Of a stretch of DNA of 64,000 nucleotides, positions 53,008 to 62,457 are shown piece by piece. The position numbers and the translations under genes were made by a program. This stretch comes from CAYLGY01 sp964383325. GTDB lineage: Bacteria > Pseudomonadota > Alphaproteobacteria > Rhizobiales > Rhizobiaceae. Numbering within the stretch: the stretch's first letter is position 1; each line of letters starts with the position of its first letter. Below the pieces are notes generated by a model. The model worked only from the letters and a program-made list of their open reading frames with translations. It was not told where the DNA came from and ran no database searches. The stretch covers positions 1 through 64,000 of the forward strand of contig CAYLGY010000001.1 in NCBI GenBank assembly GCA_964383325.1, given 5' to 3'.

Positions 53008-53933
53008 TGATAACGCTCCCTCAGCCACTGGTAGACGGCGTACAAGAAAACGGTGACCACCATCAGCACCACGGAGACGACTGCGGCGATCTCCCAGCGG
53101 GCAAAGCGGTTGATCAGGAGATCCATCATATTGGCGATCAACGGGACGCGTCCACCTCCAAGCACGGCCGGCGTGATGTAGAAGCCGAGGCTGAGAATGA
53201 AGACGAGGATGGCGGAGGCGGCAAGCGCAGGGACCGTCAGCGGAAAGAAAACCTGCCAGAAGATCCGTATACGGCTGGCTCCGAGCGTCTCGGCCACCTG
53301 GAGAAGGCGCATGTCTACCCGGATCATCGCGGCATAGAGCGGCAGCACGAGAAACGGTAGCAGCACGTTTGTCATTCCGATGAGAATGCCGAGTTCGTTG
53401 TAAAGGAACTCGATCGGTCGATCTGTCAGGCCAAGCCATTGCAGGGCACGGTTCACAAGCCCGCCATTGCCCAGGATGACGATCCAGGCATAGGTCCGGA
53501 CGAGGATCGACACCCAGAAGGTCATTACCACCAGCGCCAGCATGGTCAATCGCAGCCGGGGCCGGAGCTTCGTGATCCAGTAAGCGAGCGGATAACCCAG
53601 AAGGATGGTCAGCAAGGTGACCTCCAGCGAGATGACAATTGTGCGCCAGATAATCCGGATGTATGCGCTGGATTCAACGAAATCGCGGAAATGCTGCGCC
53701 GTCAGTGCACCGGTTTCGGAGTCGCTTATACTCCAATAGGCCGTATTCAGAAGCGGGATGTCGAATACACCCATCGTCAACAGCGCCAGGGGCGCGATCA
53801 GGACGACAAGGTCCCAGCGCACCTTGTGCGACCGGCGAGATGGCGCGGCAGCCGGTTTGGCTGCCGTTCCAATCGTCGTCACGGAGACTTCGCTCACTTC
53901 ATGCTTCCGCGTCACCAGGGCCGTTTCTTTCAC
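53004..53933 (-). CDS. spermidine/putrescine-type ABC transporter permease (PotB-like)
   Basis: A 309-residue permease with six helices after a ~38-residue Ser/Arg/Ala-rich cytoplasmic N-terminal tail. The coupling motif is LQVAETLGASRIRIFWQVFFPLTVP. The segment YAWIVILGNGGLVNRALQWLGL fits PotB. It overlaps both neighbours by four bases (ATGA). Confidence 0.9.
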   Translation of the reverse strand: MKETALVTRKHEVSEVSVTTIGTAAKPAAAPSRRSHKVRWDLVVLIAPLALLTMGVFDIPLLNTAYWSISDSETGALTAQHFRDFVESSAYIRIIWRTIVISLEVTLLTILLGYPLAYWITKLRPRLRLTMLALVVMTFWVSILVRTYAWIVILGNGGLVNRALQWLGLTDRPIEFLYNELGILIGMTNVLLPFLVLPLYAAMIRVDMRLLQVAETLGASRIRIFWQVFFPLTVPALAASAILVFILSLGFYITPAVLGGGRVPLIANMMDLLINRFARWEIAAVVSVVLMVVTVFLYAVYQWLRERYQ

Positions 53934-54955
53934 TGCAGTAGCTTGAAGTCGTTCCAGCGCTTCTCGACTTCCTTGGCGTTTTCATACCACCACTGGCCGG
54001 GCATCAGCCACTGCTGCTTCTTGTTCTCGGCCGAGGTAGGGAAAGTCTCGAGGACTTCTGGCGAGACGATCTTCTCCAGTTTCGGGCTGGGTCCGGGGTA
54101 GGGGAGGAAGTCCATCATGCACTTCTGAGCCTCGGCTTTGGTCTGGAATCGCAGCCATTCGTAGAGCATGTCGCGCTGCTCGTCGGAAATGCCCTTGGCT
54201 ACTGTCCACCAGGAGAGGTCGAGCATGCCCTGATTGTAGGTCGATTCGACCCCCTCCTGTCCGAACACGCGTCCCGACCAGGCGATGGCATACTGCACTT
54301 CATTGTCCCTCAGCAGTTGCGCGGGCTGCGCGCCTGACTGCCACCAGATCACATGATCCTTCACGCGCTCCAGAGTCTTGAAGGCACGGTCGAGGTCCAG
54401 TCCCTGCGAGACGTCCTCGAGCGTCATTCCGTCGCCCATGGCCGCGAAAGCAAGCAGGAATTCCGGATAGTCGGGGAGTGCGCGCTTGCCCGGAAACTTT
54501 TCGATGTCGAAGAAGTCGACGAAGTTCTGCGGCGCCTTGGCGTCGCTGCGCCAGGCCATGATTGTCGAGAAATAGCTCTGGCCGAAGCCGTTCGGGTTCT
54601 TGGCTTCCTCGAACATCGGTTCCGGATTGAGCTTTGCCCAGTCGATTGGCTCGAGCAACCCCTCAGCAGCCTGGCGATACATGTCCCCGGTAGCAGCGTC
54701 GGTTACGGTATTGATGATGACCCCGGATCTCGCTTGGGCCGCGATCTTGGCGTAGCCGCCGGGAGTATCCTGGACGACCTTGATTCCCTCGCTCTCCAGC
54801 AGAGGCTCGTTCACGCATTTGTCGAGGGCGTCCGCGAATTCGCCCCCCGAGTTCATGATGTGCAGTTCCCTGACTTCCTGCGCACCGAGCTGCGTTGACC
54901 AGGCCGTCATGGCGACGGCGCACAATAGCACGAATTTGCGATCCAGTTTTTGCAT
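53930..54955 (-). CDS. spermidine/putrescine-type ABC transporter substrate-binding protein
   Basis: A 341-residue periplasmic binding protein of the PotD/extracellular family 1-6 type. A signal peptide (about 1-25, ending LGAQE) is followed by VRELHIMNSGGEFADALDKCVNEPLLESEGIKVV. The domain has VIWWQSGAQPAQLLRDNEVQYAIAWSGR as in polyamine or opine binders. The acidic residues that hold diamine cannot be assigned with confidence. The ATPase gene lies 25 bases upstream. Confidence 0.88.
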   Translation of the reverse strand: MQKLDRKFVLLCAVAMTAWSTQLGAQEVRELHIMNSGGEFADALDKCVNEPLLESEGIKVVQDTPGGYAKIAAQARSGVIINTVTDAATGDMYRQAAEGLLEPIDWAKLNPEPMFEEAKNPNGFGQSYFSTIMAWRSDAKAPQNFVDFFDIEKFPGKRALPDYPEFLLAFAAMGDGMTLEDVSQGLDLDRAFKTLERVKDHVIWWQSGAQPAQLLRDNEVQYAIAWSGRVFGQEGVESTYNQGMLDLSWWTVAKGISDEQRDMLYEWLRFQTKAEAQKCMMDFLPYPGPSPKLEKIVSPEVLETFPTSAENKKQQWLMPGQWWYENAKEVEKRWNDFKLLQ

Positions 54956-54980
54956 TTCCTCACCCTCTGTCTTGTTATTG

Positions 54981-56081
54981 TCAGCAGAAATTTGTTCCTA
55001 CCGTTTCCACCGTTGCGGCCCTTGAATGCACGGAATCTTCCGTTTCGTTCGGAAGCAGCCACACCCGATCCGGATCCCATGACAGCCAGACCTGAGCGCC
55101 CTCCGAAAAGCGCGCTCGTGCTCCTCCGACATTGACCGTGAACATCTGTCCGCTCCCGGTCTCGACCGAGTACCGCGCAACTTCTCCCAGGAAGACCACG
55201 TCGCGCACGGTGCCACGCACGAAACCGCTGGCGCCGTCTGCCGAGATCTCTTCCGGTCGTATCAATCCGCAGACGCGTTCCCCCTTCGCGCGACCGTAGG
55301 CGGAGCACGGATAGCGGGCGCCGTTGATGAGGATGGCACCGTCGCCGTCGAGCGTGCCTTCGACGAAATTTGCCAGGCCGAGGAAACCCGCCGCAAAGCG
55401 TGTGCGCGGCTTGTGATAGATCTCGTCCGGCGTTCCGATCTGCTCGACCCTGCCGCCGGCCAGCAATACGATGCGGTCCGAGAGCGAGAGCGCTTCTTCC
55501 TGGTCGTGCGTCACCATGATGGTCGTGATGCCGAGGCTGCGCTGCAGCGACCGGATTTCCGACCGCACCTCCTCACGCAGCTTCCGGTCGAGCGCGGCGA
55601 GCGGCTCGTCCAGCAGCAGAATGTCAGGTTTGAAAACGATGGCGCGCGCGAGCGCGACGCGCTGCTGCTGGCCGCCGGACAATTGGTGGGGGCGACGCTG
55701 CTCGAAACCTGTCAGGCGCACCAGCCGCAAGGCTTCTGACACACGCGAGCCAATTTCAGATGAGGGCAATTTCCGCACCTTGAGCGGAAACGCTACATTG
55801 TCGAAGATGCTCATATGCGGAAAGAGCGCGTAGCTCTGGAACACGAGACCTATGTTCCGCTGCGCGGCCGGTACATGCGTAATATCACGATCGCCGAGAT
55901 CGATACGGCCGGTGGTCGGAGCGGCGATGCCGGCGATCAACGAGAGCATGGTCGTCTTGCCCGAACCGCTTGGTCCCAGGATGGTGGTGAACTCGCCGGA
56001 TTCTACCGAAAGCGTCAGATCGCCAATGGCCGTGACCGAGCCATAGGATTTCGATACATCGGAAAACCGAACTTTCGTCAT
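54981..56081 (-). CDS. spermidine/putrescine-type ABC transporter ATP-binding protein (PotA-like)
   Basis: A 366-residue ABC ATPase with Walker A GPSGSGKTTMLSL, signature LSGGQQQRVALARAI, Walker B ILLLDEPLAALD and the switch HDQEEAL. A C-terminal TOBE domain (about 280-350) is present. It energises the PotBCD-like importer downstream in the operon. The amidohydrolase gene ends 34 bases before its start. Confidence 0.92.
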   Translation of the reverse strand: MTKVRFSDVSKSYGSVTAIGDLTLSVESGEFTTILGPSGSGKTTMLSLIAGIAAPTTGRIDLGDRDITHVPAAQRNIGLVFQSYALFPHMSIFDNVAFPLKVRKLPSSEIGSRVSEALRLVRLTGFEQRRPHQLSGGQQQRVALARAIVFKPDILLLDEPLAALDRKLREEVRSEIRSLQRSLGITTIMVTHDQEEALSLSDRIVLLAGGRVEQIGTPDEIYHKPRTRFAAGFLGLANFVEGTLDGDGAILINGARYPCSAYGRAKGERVCGLIRPEEISADGASGFVRGTVRDVVFLGEVARYSVETGSGQMFTVNVGGARARFSEGAQVWLSWDPDRVWLLPNETEDSVHSRAATVETVGTNFC

Positions 56082-56115
56082 TGCTGTTCGTCCTGTCGAC
56101 CGGCCATGGAGATCC

Positions 56116-57543
56116 TCAGGTGACCTGCGGCCAGTTGGTCCTGGGCCTTATGCCAGCGCGCTCGGCGGTTCGGGCGGCAGAGTGGCGGGCCAGGTGGTTG
56201 ATCTCGGCCTCGTCGAGCCGCACCAGTCGCCCATGCCGGACGATGATCTCGCCGTTGCAAAGAACAGTGTCGACTCCCTTGGTGCGGGAGACGAGCATGA
56301 GCTGTCGCACCACGTCGATGTTGGGCTGCGCGTCCGGCAGCTCCGTGGAGCGCAGGACGATGTCGGCGCGCTTGCCGACTTCGATGCTGCCCACTTGCTG
56401 CTCGAACCCGAGCGCGCGTGCGCCGCCCAGCGTGAACATTTCGAGGATGGATTCCGCTGGCAGATACTCGCTCCATTCGCGGCTGACCAGATAGGCGATG
56501 ATGCCGAGGTCGCCGAAGGCCCAGGTCTTGGCGATGTCCGTTCCAAGGCCGATCGCGGTGCCGCGCCGCTGCAGTTCGGGAAAGGCGCTTCGGCCAGTCT
56601 GCGAGATCGCGTAGTACATGAAATTGCCGGGGTGCCAGACCAGTGCCATGCCGCTTTGCGCGACTGCCTCGATCTCCTCGCGCGACAGGATATTCATGTG
56701 CGTAAAGACGCTGTTCGGCCCGATCAGCCCCTGTTCGGCAAAGTGAACCATGGCCGGCTTGCCGAAACGCTTCTCGTCATAGCCGGCATCGGAGACCATG
56801 AGGCTTTGATGCTGGTGGAAGACGGTTCCTTCACGGTCGGCCAATGTTTTCGCGGCGCGCATCAGCTCATCCGTGGCGCTGCCGACCCCGTAGATCGCCA
56901 CATGGCCGCGAGCAAGCGCATCCTCGTCCCGATTGCGCTTCAGCTGCCCGCCCATCTCCTTCATGGCGCGGTCGTGGCTGCATGGTGCTGCCGGTATGTC
57001 GGCGGCCATCGGTTCGCCGCCGACCAGATCCCACAACATGCAGTCGCTGACGGAGCAGCGTATGCCGACGGCTCCAGCAGCCTCTACGATTGCGTCGGGA
57101 GAGAAGCTGGTGGCTGCATCGACAAAACCCGTGAAGCCATTCCGCGCCATTTCCGCCGAAGCCATGAGGGCGCTGGCGTACTCGTCCTCTTCCGTGACGG
57201 CATTGATCCAGCGCGTGAACACGCCCGGACCCGCGCCGCCTTCTTCCTTCGGTGGGTTGGGATTGTCGGTTATCGAGCCCCTGCTAAGGTGCAGGCCGGC
57301 ATGGTAGTGGCCGTCAATGAAGCCGGGATGCACTGGAGCGCCCTTCGCATCCAACCGACGCGCCGAGCGCCAGGAGCGCTCGATCTGCAATGTCGGACCG
57401 ACTGCGGCGATCTTCCTGCCGACGATTGCGATCGCACCGTCCGGATAGATGGTGCGTGTACCGTCCATCGTAAGCACATAACCGTGGACGATCAGCAGAT
57501 CGCAGCTTTTCGGTGCGCCGTTGCTCTGTTCGTTGAGGCTCAT
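56116..57543 (-). CDS. amidohydrolase of the deaminase / chlorohydrolase (ATZ/TRZ) group
   Basis: A 475-residue metal-dependent hydrolase. The metal ligands appear as HYH in PGFIDGHYHAGLH, a His in VFHQHQSLMV, a His in SVFTHMNILS and an Asp in IGLGTDIAKTW. The C-terminal strand LGFEQQVGSIEVGKRADIVL is the usual composite-domain end. Members remove amino or halide groups from nitrogen rings or open amides. Its position next to an amine-type importer suggests nitrogen removal from the imported compound; the substrate is unknown. Confidence 0.87.
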   Translation of the reverse strand: MSLNEQSNGAPKSCDLLIVHGYVLTMDGTRTIYPDGAIAIVGRKIAAVGPTLQIERSWRSARRLDAKGAPVHPGFIDGHYHAGLHLSRGSITDNPNPPKEEGGAGPGVFTRWINAVTEEDEYASALMASAEMARNGFTGFVDAATSFSPDAIVEAAGAVGIRCSVSDCMLWDLVGGEPMAADIPAAPCSHDRAMKEMGGQLKRNRDEDALARGHVAIYGVGSATDELMRAAKTLADREGTVFHQHQSLMVSDAGYDEKRFGKPAMVHFAEQGLIGPNSVFTHMNILSREEIEAVAQSGMALVWHPGNFMYYAISQTGRSAFPELQRRGTAIGLGTDIAKTWAFGDLGIIAYLVSREWSEYLPAESILEMFTLGGARALGFEQQVGSIEVGKRADIVLRSTELPDAQPNIDVVRQLMLVSRTKGVDTVLCNGEIIVRHGRLVRLDEAEINHLARHSAARTAERAGIRPRTNWPQVT

Positions 57544-57546
57544 GGC

Positions 57547-59214
57547 CTATTCTCCGATCTTCCCGGTCTCGCGATCCCATGCACCCTGCCGCAGGTCGCT
57601 CTTCTCCTTGAGAAGGCTCTGCTTCTGCACGCGCATGGAGGGTGTCCGCTCGAAATCCGTGTCGCGGAATTCGATGAAGCGCGGGATCTTGAACGCGGCG
57701 AGATTGGCCTGGCAGAAGGCGATCACCTCCTCCGGCGGAAAGCTCTCGTCGGGCCTGAGCTGGATGTAGGCCTTGACCTCTTCGCCCCGCAAATCGTCCG
57801 GGACCGGAACGACCGCGGCCTCGACCACCTTGGGATGCGACCTCAGGACCCCCTCGACCTCGGCGGCCGAAATGTTTTCGCCGGAACGACGGATGATCTC
57901 CTTCTTTCGTCCGACGAAGTAGAGCAACCCGCGTTCGTCGCGGCGGGCAACGTCGCCGGAATGGTACCAGCCGCCGCGGTTGGCTTCAGCCGTAACTTCC
58001 GGCCGGTTCAGGTAGCCGGCGTAAAGGTCCGGTCCGCCGATCAGGCATTCGCCGGCCTCGCCCAAGGGCACGTCGACGTCATTGTCGTCGACCAGCCGGA
58101 TGGTAACGCCGGGCGGCTCCACGCCCATCGTACCGGTGCCGACGAGCTCGTCGGCCAGATGATGCGGCACGCGGCTCATCACGCCACCTTCGGTGCTGCC
58201 GTACTGGTTGTGCCATTGGAAGCCGTAGCGGTCGAGCATCTCTCGATGCAGTTCCTTCGGCAGGCCGGCATGGATGGCGAGGCGGATGCGATGGTCCCGC
58301 TCCGCCGGGCCGGGTTCTCCCTTGAGAAGAAGAGCCGGGATCGAAGCGATGGAGAGTATTTCGGTCGCGTCGTATTTCGTCACCACCTCCCAGAAGCGCG
58401 ATACAGAGAAGCGGCGCATCGCTACCATGGTGCCCCGGCTCGCGAGCGAGGTGAGCAGCTGGATCGCAGGGTCGGCGTAGTAGAATGGCAGACAACACAA
58501 TTGCCGGTCCTGCCAGCCGCGCCGGAACAGGCGCAGGTCGATATCGATCACCCGCAGCCACCAGCCGTGATGCAACATGCAGCCCTTCGGGGCGCCAGTC
58601 GTTCCCGAAGTGTAGTAGACTGTGACGATATCCTCGCGCTCGCACTTCACCCTGGTGAAGTCGAGCGGCTCGGCCGCGTTCTCATAGCGAGCCAGACCAT
58701 CCGGCTCGTCCCCTTCTACCACGATGATGTGCTGGAGAGACGGGGAATTGCCCCGCACGGCTTCGATGATCGGCTGCTGCGTCTTGCCGATGATCGAGAC
58801 GGTGGGTTGCGCGTCAGTGACGATGTGGCCGGCGTCGTATTGCATGGCGGTCGGAGCGATGGAGACCATCGTCGCCCGGTTTGCGATAATGCCGAAGAGG
58901 GCGATCATGAATTCCAGGCGATTGTCGAGCATCATGACGACGCGGTCGCCTGGCTTGACCTTGTCGCTCAGATAGCCGGCGAAGCGCTGGCAGCGATCCA
59001 GAAACTCCCGCCGTGTCATGACAGGACCGCCGTCGATGATGATGGCAGGCCGCTCGGGATCCTCCAGGCAGCCCTGCACGACGATTTCGACCACCGTCTG
59101 ATGGGGCACCGCGCTCCAGTCCGGCGCGACATTCTCGTGCTTTACCCAATGTGCCGGACGAGGCGGCACATCCGCCACACCAAGTTCCGTTCGAGCGTTG
59201 GTAAGGGAGTTCAT
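57547..59214 (-). CDS. acyl-CoA synthetase (class I adenylate-forming ligase)
   Basis: A 555-residue ATP-dependent CoA ligase. The phosphate loop is YYTSGTTGAPKGCML, followed by YGSTEGGVMSR and the hinge GWYHSGDVARRDERGLLYFVGRKKEIIRRSGENIS. The catalytic Lys near the end is likely in the ERTPSMRVQKQSLL region. It activates a carboxylic acid for the beta-oxidation-like enzymes encoded around it. The ATG at 59214 overlaps the preceding stop (TGATG); a GTG one codon earlier is possible. Confidence 0.91.
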   Translation of the reverse strand: MNSLTNARTELGVADVPPRPAHWVKHENVAPDWSAVPHQTVVEIVVQGCLEDPERPAIIIDGGPVMTRREFLDRCQRFAGYLSDKVKPGDRVVMMLDNRLEFMIALFGIIANRATMVSIAPTAMQYDAGHIVTDAQPTVSIIGKTQQPIIEAVRGNSPSLQHIIVVEGDEPDGLARYENAAEPLDFTRVKCEREDIVTVYYTSGTTGAPKGCMLHHGWWLRVIDIDLRLFRRGWQDRQLCCLPFYYADPAIQLLTSLASRGTMVAMRRFSVSRFWEVVTKYDATEILSIASIPALLLKGEPGPAERDHRIRLAIHAGLPKELHREMLDRYGFQWHNQYGSTEGGVMSRVPHHLADELVGTGTMGVEPPGVTIRLVDDNDVDVPLGEAGECLIGGPDLYAGYLNRPEVTAEANRGGWYHSGDVARRDERGLLYFVGRKKEIIRRSGENISAAEVEGVLRSHPKVVEAAVVPVPDDLRGEEVKAYIQLRPDESFPPEEVIAFCQANLAAFKIPRFIEFRDTDFERTPSMRVQKQSLLKEKSDLRQGAWDRETGKIGE

Positions 59215-60056
59215 CACGACACCTGCGCGTAGCCGTTTTTGATGATCAGATTGCCGTCCATGTCGGCCGCTTCGAAGCCGACAAGTCCGTCAGTACCGGC
59301 CCAATGATCGACGGAGATCGTCTGGCCGGGCATCAGCAGGAGTGGATGCGCGAAGCGACAGCCGAGGCGCTTCAGCCGAGGCGTATCGCCGTCGCAGTGG
59401 CGATCCACAATGGCCCGGGCTGCGAAAGCGAGCGTGCACATTCCATGTACCAGGGGTGCTGCAAAGCCAGCCTTCGCCGCCGCAGCGGGATCAATTGTAT
59501 ACGCCGAATAATCGCGCGCCGCATCGGCATAGCGGCGGGTCTGGTCGGGCGCAAGAGTGTAGTTCTCGGTCTCGGCGGCCGTTCTGGTGACCGCAGGGCG
59601 CTGCGGTGCGCCATCGCCCTCCGCGAGCCCGGAGGCCTCCCCGCGAACGAGACAAGTGCTGTATTGGGTGCAGACGGACTCGCCCGTGTGGGTGAGCGTA
59701 TCGGACCGGACGATGTAGGTGATGCCGGCGCGGTTGCCGCGCACGCCAATCAGCGTCGAATTCGTGAACAGCCGCTGGCCCGGCACAATCGGCTGATGGA
59801 AAACGAAATCGTGCTCGCCATGCAGGACGAAGCCGTCGACGGCCCGTTTCAGGACCTCGACCATGCTCTGCATGACCGGCACATGCGCGAAAACCGGCGA
59901 AGCGAACTCGCCGGCAAGGTGCCGCGGGTTCTCGTCGTCCACCGAACTGGCAAATTGCGCGAGCCGGTGGCTGCTCACCCGGAACTCCTCGGAGTCCCGG
60001 GTGAAGCCCAGCGGCAGCGCCTCTGCGGCGCCCGTGCGGGCAGCGTTGGCATTCAT
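59214..60056 (-). CDS. double hot-dog MaoC-type enoyl-CoA hydratase (MFE-2 hydratase-like)
   Basis: A 280-residue two-domain hot-dog protein. The N-terminal half holds an apparent catalytic set in ASSVDDENPRH (D41 and H46, spaced as in hydratase 2). The C-terminal half, usually the catalytic one, reads ARDYSAYTIDP, with Thr at the His position, but keeps APLVHGMCTLAF. So the active half seems swapped compared with eukaryote-type hydratase 2. The upstream gene encodes an MFE-2-like dehydrogenase, so the pair makes a split multifunctional enzyme. Confidence 0.83.
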   Translation of the reverse strand: MNANAARTGAAEALPLGFTRDSEEFRVSSHRLAQFASSVDDENPRHLAGEFASPVFAHVPVMQSMVEVLKRAVDGFVLHGEHDFVFHQPIVPGQRLFTNSTLIGVRGNRAGITYIVRSDTLTHTGESVCTQYSTCLVRGEASGLAEGDGAPQRPAVTRTAAETENYTLAPDQTRRYADAARDYSAYTIDPAAAAKAGFAAPLVHGMCTLAFAARAIVDRHCDGDTPRLKRLGCRFAHPLLLMPGQTISVDHWAGTDGLVGFEAADMDGNLIIKNGYAQVS

Positions 60057-60952
60057 GTCGGTAGTCCCTCAACGAAGTCGCCCAGCTTCGGAAGCCGGGG
60101 AAGCTTTTGACTCAATGCCTCTTTCAAATCCTCGATCTCCCAGCGGCCCTCGGTCCGGATGTCGACCTCGATTGCGCTTGGCGCGATCACCTCGACGCGG
60201 TTGCCATAGGCCTGGAACACTTGCCCGGTTGCCGGACAGTCCGCCAATGCCAGCCAGCAGATCAGTGGAGACACGTTGTCCGGCGAAAATACGTCGAAGA
60301 CACCTTCGGGCGGCGCCTTGAGAGAAGTCTCGATGCGCGTTCGCGCTGAGGGCGAGACAGCATTGGAGCGGACCCCGTACTTCGTTCCCTCGATCGCCAG
60401 GGTGCGCGACAGGCCGACCACCGCGAGCTTCGCAGCCGCATAGTTGGCCTGGCCAAAATTGCCGACGAGGCCAGCGAGGGAGGTAGTGTGCACGATGGAA
60501 GCCGCCACCTGCCGCCCCGCCTTGCCTTCATTGCGCCAGTAGGCCATGGCGTGACGCGACGGCGCCGCATGTCCCTTGAGATGGACGCGAATTACGGCGT
60601 CCCATTCCTCTTCGGACATGTTCGCGAACAGCCGATCCCGCAGGATGCCCGCATTATTGACCAGGATGTCGAGGCCACCGAAATGATCAATGGCCAGCGC
60701 GACCATCTCTTCGGCGTCCCGCCAGTCGGCCACGTCATGACCGCTGACGATCGCCCGGCCGCCATTCGCCCTGATTTCGGCGACGGTTTCCTGTGCCGGA
60801 GTTGCGTCGCGCCCATTTCCCTGAAGATCGCCACCCAGATCGTTGACCACGACTGCCGCACCCTGCGCAGCCAGCGCCATCGCGTAGGACCGTCCCAGGC
60901 CTCGGCCGGCGCCCGTGACAATGGCGACACGTCCTTCGAGGTGTCCCGGCAT
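60053..60952 (-). CDS. short-chain dehydrogenase resembling the MFE-2 3-hydroxyacyl-CoA dehydrogenase domain
   Basis: A 299-residue SDR. The NAD site is VTGAGRGLGRSYAMAL, then VVVNDLGGDLQGNGRDA (an NAD-type Asp) and NNAGILRDRLFANMSEEEWD. The active Ser, Tyr and Lys are in HTTSLAGLVGNFGQANYAAAK. The sequence and the C-terminal extension beyond a standard SDR resemble the dehydrogenase part of peroxisomal multifunctional enzyme 2. The ATG at 60952 starts the conserved part; it is the first gene of the leftward ten-gene operon. Confidence 0.88.
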   Translation of the reverse strand: MPGHLEGRVAIVTGAGRGLGRSYAMALAAQGAAVVVNDLGGDLQGNGRDATPAQETVAEIRANGGRAIVSGHDVADWRDAEEMVALAIDHFGGLDILVNNAGILRDRLFANMSEEEWDAVIRVHLKGHAAPSRHAMAYWRNEGKAGRQVAASIVHTTSLAGLVGNFGQANYAAAKLAVVGLSRTLAIEGTKYGVRSNAVSPSARTRIETSLKAPPEGVFDVFSPDNVSPLICWLALADCPATGQVFQAYGNRVEVIAPSAIEVDIRTEGRWEIEDLKEALSQKLPRLPKLGDFVEGLPT

Positions 60953-61114
60953 CAGATTGTAGCCCTTACATATGTGGAAACAGCTGTCACAGCGCCTCCC
61001 ACCTGCTCCTGCGGCAAGGTTCACCTCCCTGAAATCTGACGTCGCCACTCCTCTGCTTGCCAATTGCGTAGCTGGACAGTGCCGACCGCTTGTGATGGAC
61101 AGGAAAGAATAAAA

Positions 61115-61134
61115 TGAATATGATGTCAACATCA
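61115..61134. promoter_or_regulatory. probable TetR operator, left copy
   Basis: TGAATATGATGTCAACATCA fits TGA-N3-TGA-N2-TCA-N3-TCA. Its reverse complement matches the right copy (63260-63279) in 16 of 20 bases, and the agreement continues on one side as GAAAAT. It lies between the SDR gene (leftward from 60952) and the aminotransferase gene (rightward from 61199), so it can control both. Confidence 0.75.
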
Positions 61135-61198
61135 ATTTTCGCCGCGATCCTTCGGCAAACACTGGGCCTGATCGGACCGCGCGGGGCAAGGAGGACCA

Positions 61199-62425
61199 AT
61201 GTCGATCAAAACTCCATTTTCTCCATCACGTCCGGCTTTCTCCCGGTGGATGTCCGAAAGCAACAACATCACCCAGCAATTCATGGCGATGGGTATAGAT
61301 CCCGAGTTCATCAGCCTCGCTGGAGGACTTCCGGCGGCGGAATTCTATCCCGGCGACGCGATTGCGGAGGCGAGCCGGAAGGCGCTGGCGAGATGGGGCT
61401 CGGCCGCCCTGGAATACGGGCCGATCGAAGGTTTTCCGGCGCTTCGCGAACACATTGCGAGACGCATCAGCCAAGAGGCGGGTCGGCAGTTCACGGTGGA
61501 CAATGTGCTCCTGACCGTTGGGGCCATGCAGGGACTTGACTTGCTGGGCAAGATCCTCATCGACCCCGGTGAGATGATCGTGGCCCAGTTCCCAACCTAT
61601 GTCGGCGCACTGGACGCATGGCGGCCGCGCTCGCCCGTCTATGAGGCGCTCGACTGGTCGGAGCCCGGAACAAGCGTGGAGGCGCTTCGGACGGCGAAAT
61701 TCGTGTATACTGTCCCGAACTATTCCAATCCGACCGGGGCGCTGGTTCCGACCGCCGCGCGCCAGGCGCTTCTTGAAAAGGTCCGGCAAGCCGGTACGTG
61801 GCTCGTCGAGGACGATCCCTATCTGCCGTTGCAATATGACAGGCCTTCCGGGCCGAGCATCCTTGCGCTGCAAGGCCGCATGGAGCCGGATGGCGAGTAT
61901 GACGGGCCGGTGATCTACCTCGGCACGCTGTCGAAAAGCATCGTCCCCGGCTTGCGCGTCGGATGGACCATCGCCTCGCGCCAGATCATCCAGGCCATGG
62001 CGCTCGCCAAGCAGTCATCCGACATCAGCAGCTCGATGCTGACCCATGCGATCGCGCTTGAGCTTCTGGAAGCCGGCCGCGAGGCCACGCATGTCCCGAC
62101 CATCGTCGGGCATTATCGGGAGCGGCGGGACGCGCTTTGCGCCGCCGCCGAGGTGCATCTCTCCGAATGGTTCGAATGGGAGATGCCGCCCGGCGGCATG
62201 TTCGTATGGATGCGCAAGCGCGATCCGCGGATCGACACGGACAGGCTATATGCGGCTGCGCTCGCGGAGAAAGTTGCTTTCGTACCGGGCAGTGTCTTCG
62301 ATCCGGCCGGCCAACTGCGCTCGGCAATGCGCGTCAATTTCACGAGGAACGCACCGGACATTCTCGAAGAGGGCGTCGCGCGCCTTGCGCGGGCAACGAA
62401 GCGCTTCCTCACCTCGAACTACTGA
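61199..62425 (+). CDS. PLP-dependent aminotransferase (2-aminoadipate/MocR-type fold I)
   Basis: A 408-residue fold-type I aminotransferase. The PLP-binding Lys is in YLGTLSKSIVPGLRVGW. Other features are SLAGGLPAAEFYP, YGPIEGFPALREHIARR, and YTVPNYSNPTGALVP. The group transaminates alpha-aminoadipate, aromatic or branched amino acids. Substrate is not predictable; in this cluster it may remove an amino group before CoA activation. AAGGAGG lies six bases before the ATG. Confidence 0.9.
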   Translation: MSIKTPFSPSRPAFSRWMSESNNITQQFMAMGIDPEFISLAGGLPAAEFYPGDAIAEASRKALARWGSAALEYGPIEGFPALREHIARRISQEAGRQFTVDNVLLTVGAMQGLDLLGKILIDPGEMIVAQFPTYVGALDAWRPRSPVYEALDWSEPGTSVEALRTAKFVYTVPNYSNPTGALVPTAARQALLEKVRQAGTWLVEDDPYLPLQYDRPSGPSILALQGRMEPDGEYDGPVIYLGTLSKSIVPGLRVGWTIASRQIIQAMALAKQSSDISSSMLTHAIALELLEAGREATHVPTIVGHYRERRDALCAAAEVHLSEWFEWEMPPGGMFVWMRKRDPRIDTDRLYAAALAEKVAFVPGSVFDPAGQLRSAMRVNFTRNAPDILEEGVARLARATKRFLTSNY

Positions 62426-62457
62426 AGGACGGGCAGGCGCAGTCGCCCTGAGCCGGC

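Noticed and set aside
56182..59232. Long open frame on the + strand (over 1000 residues)
   Set aside because: It is antisense to the amidohydrolase and CoA ligase genes, has no recognisable domain, and such mirror frames are common in GC-rich DNA.
62426..62457. Terminator between aminotransferase and TetR genes
   Set aside because: Only a weak GGGC/GCCC pairing exists in 32 bases and there is no T-run.
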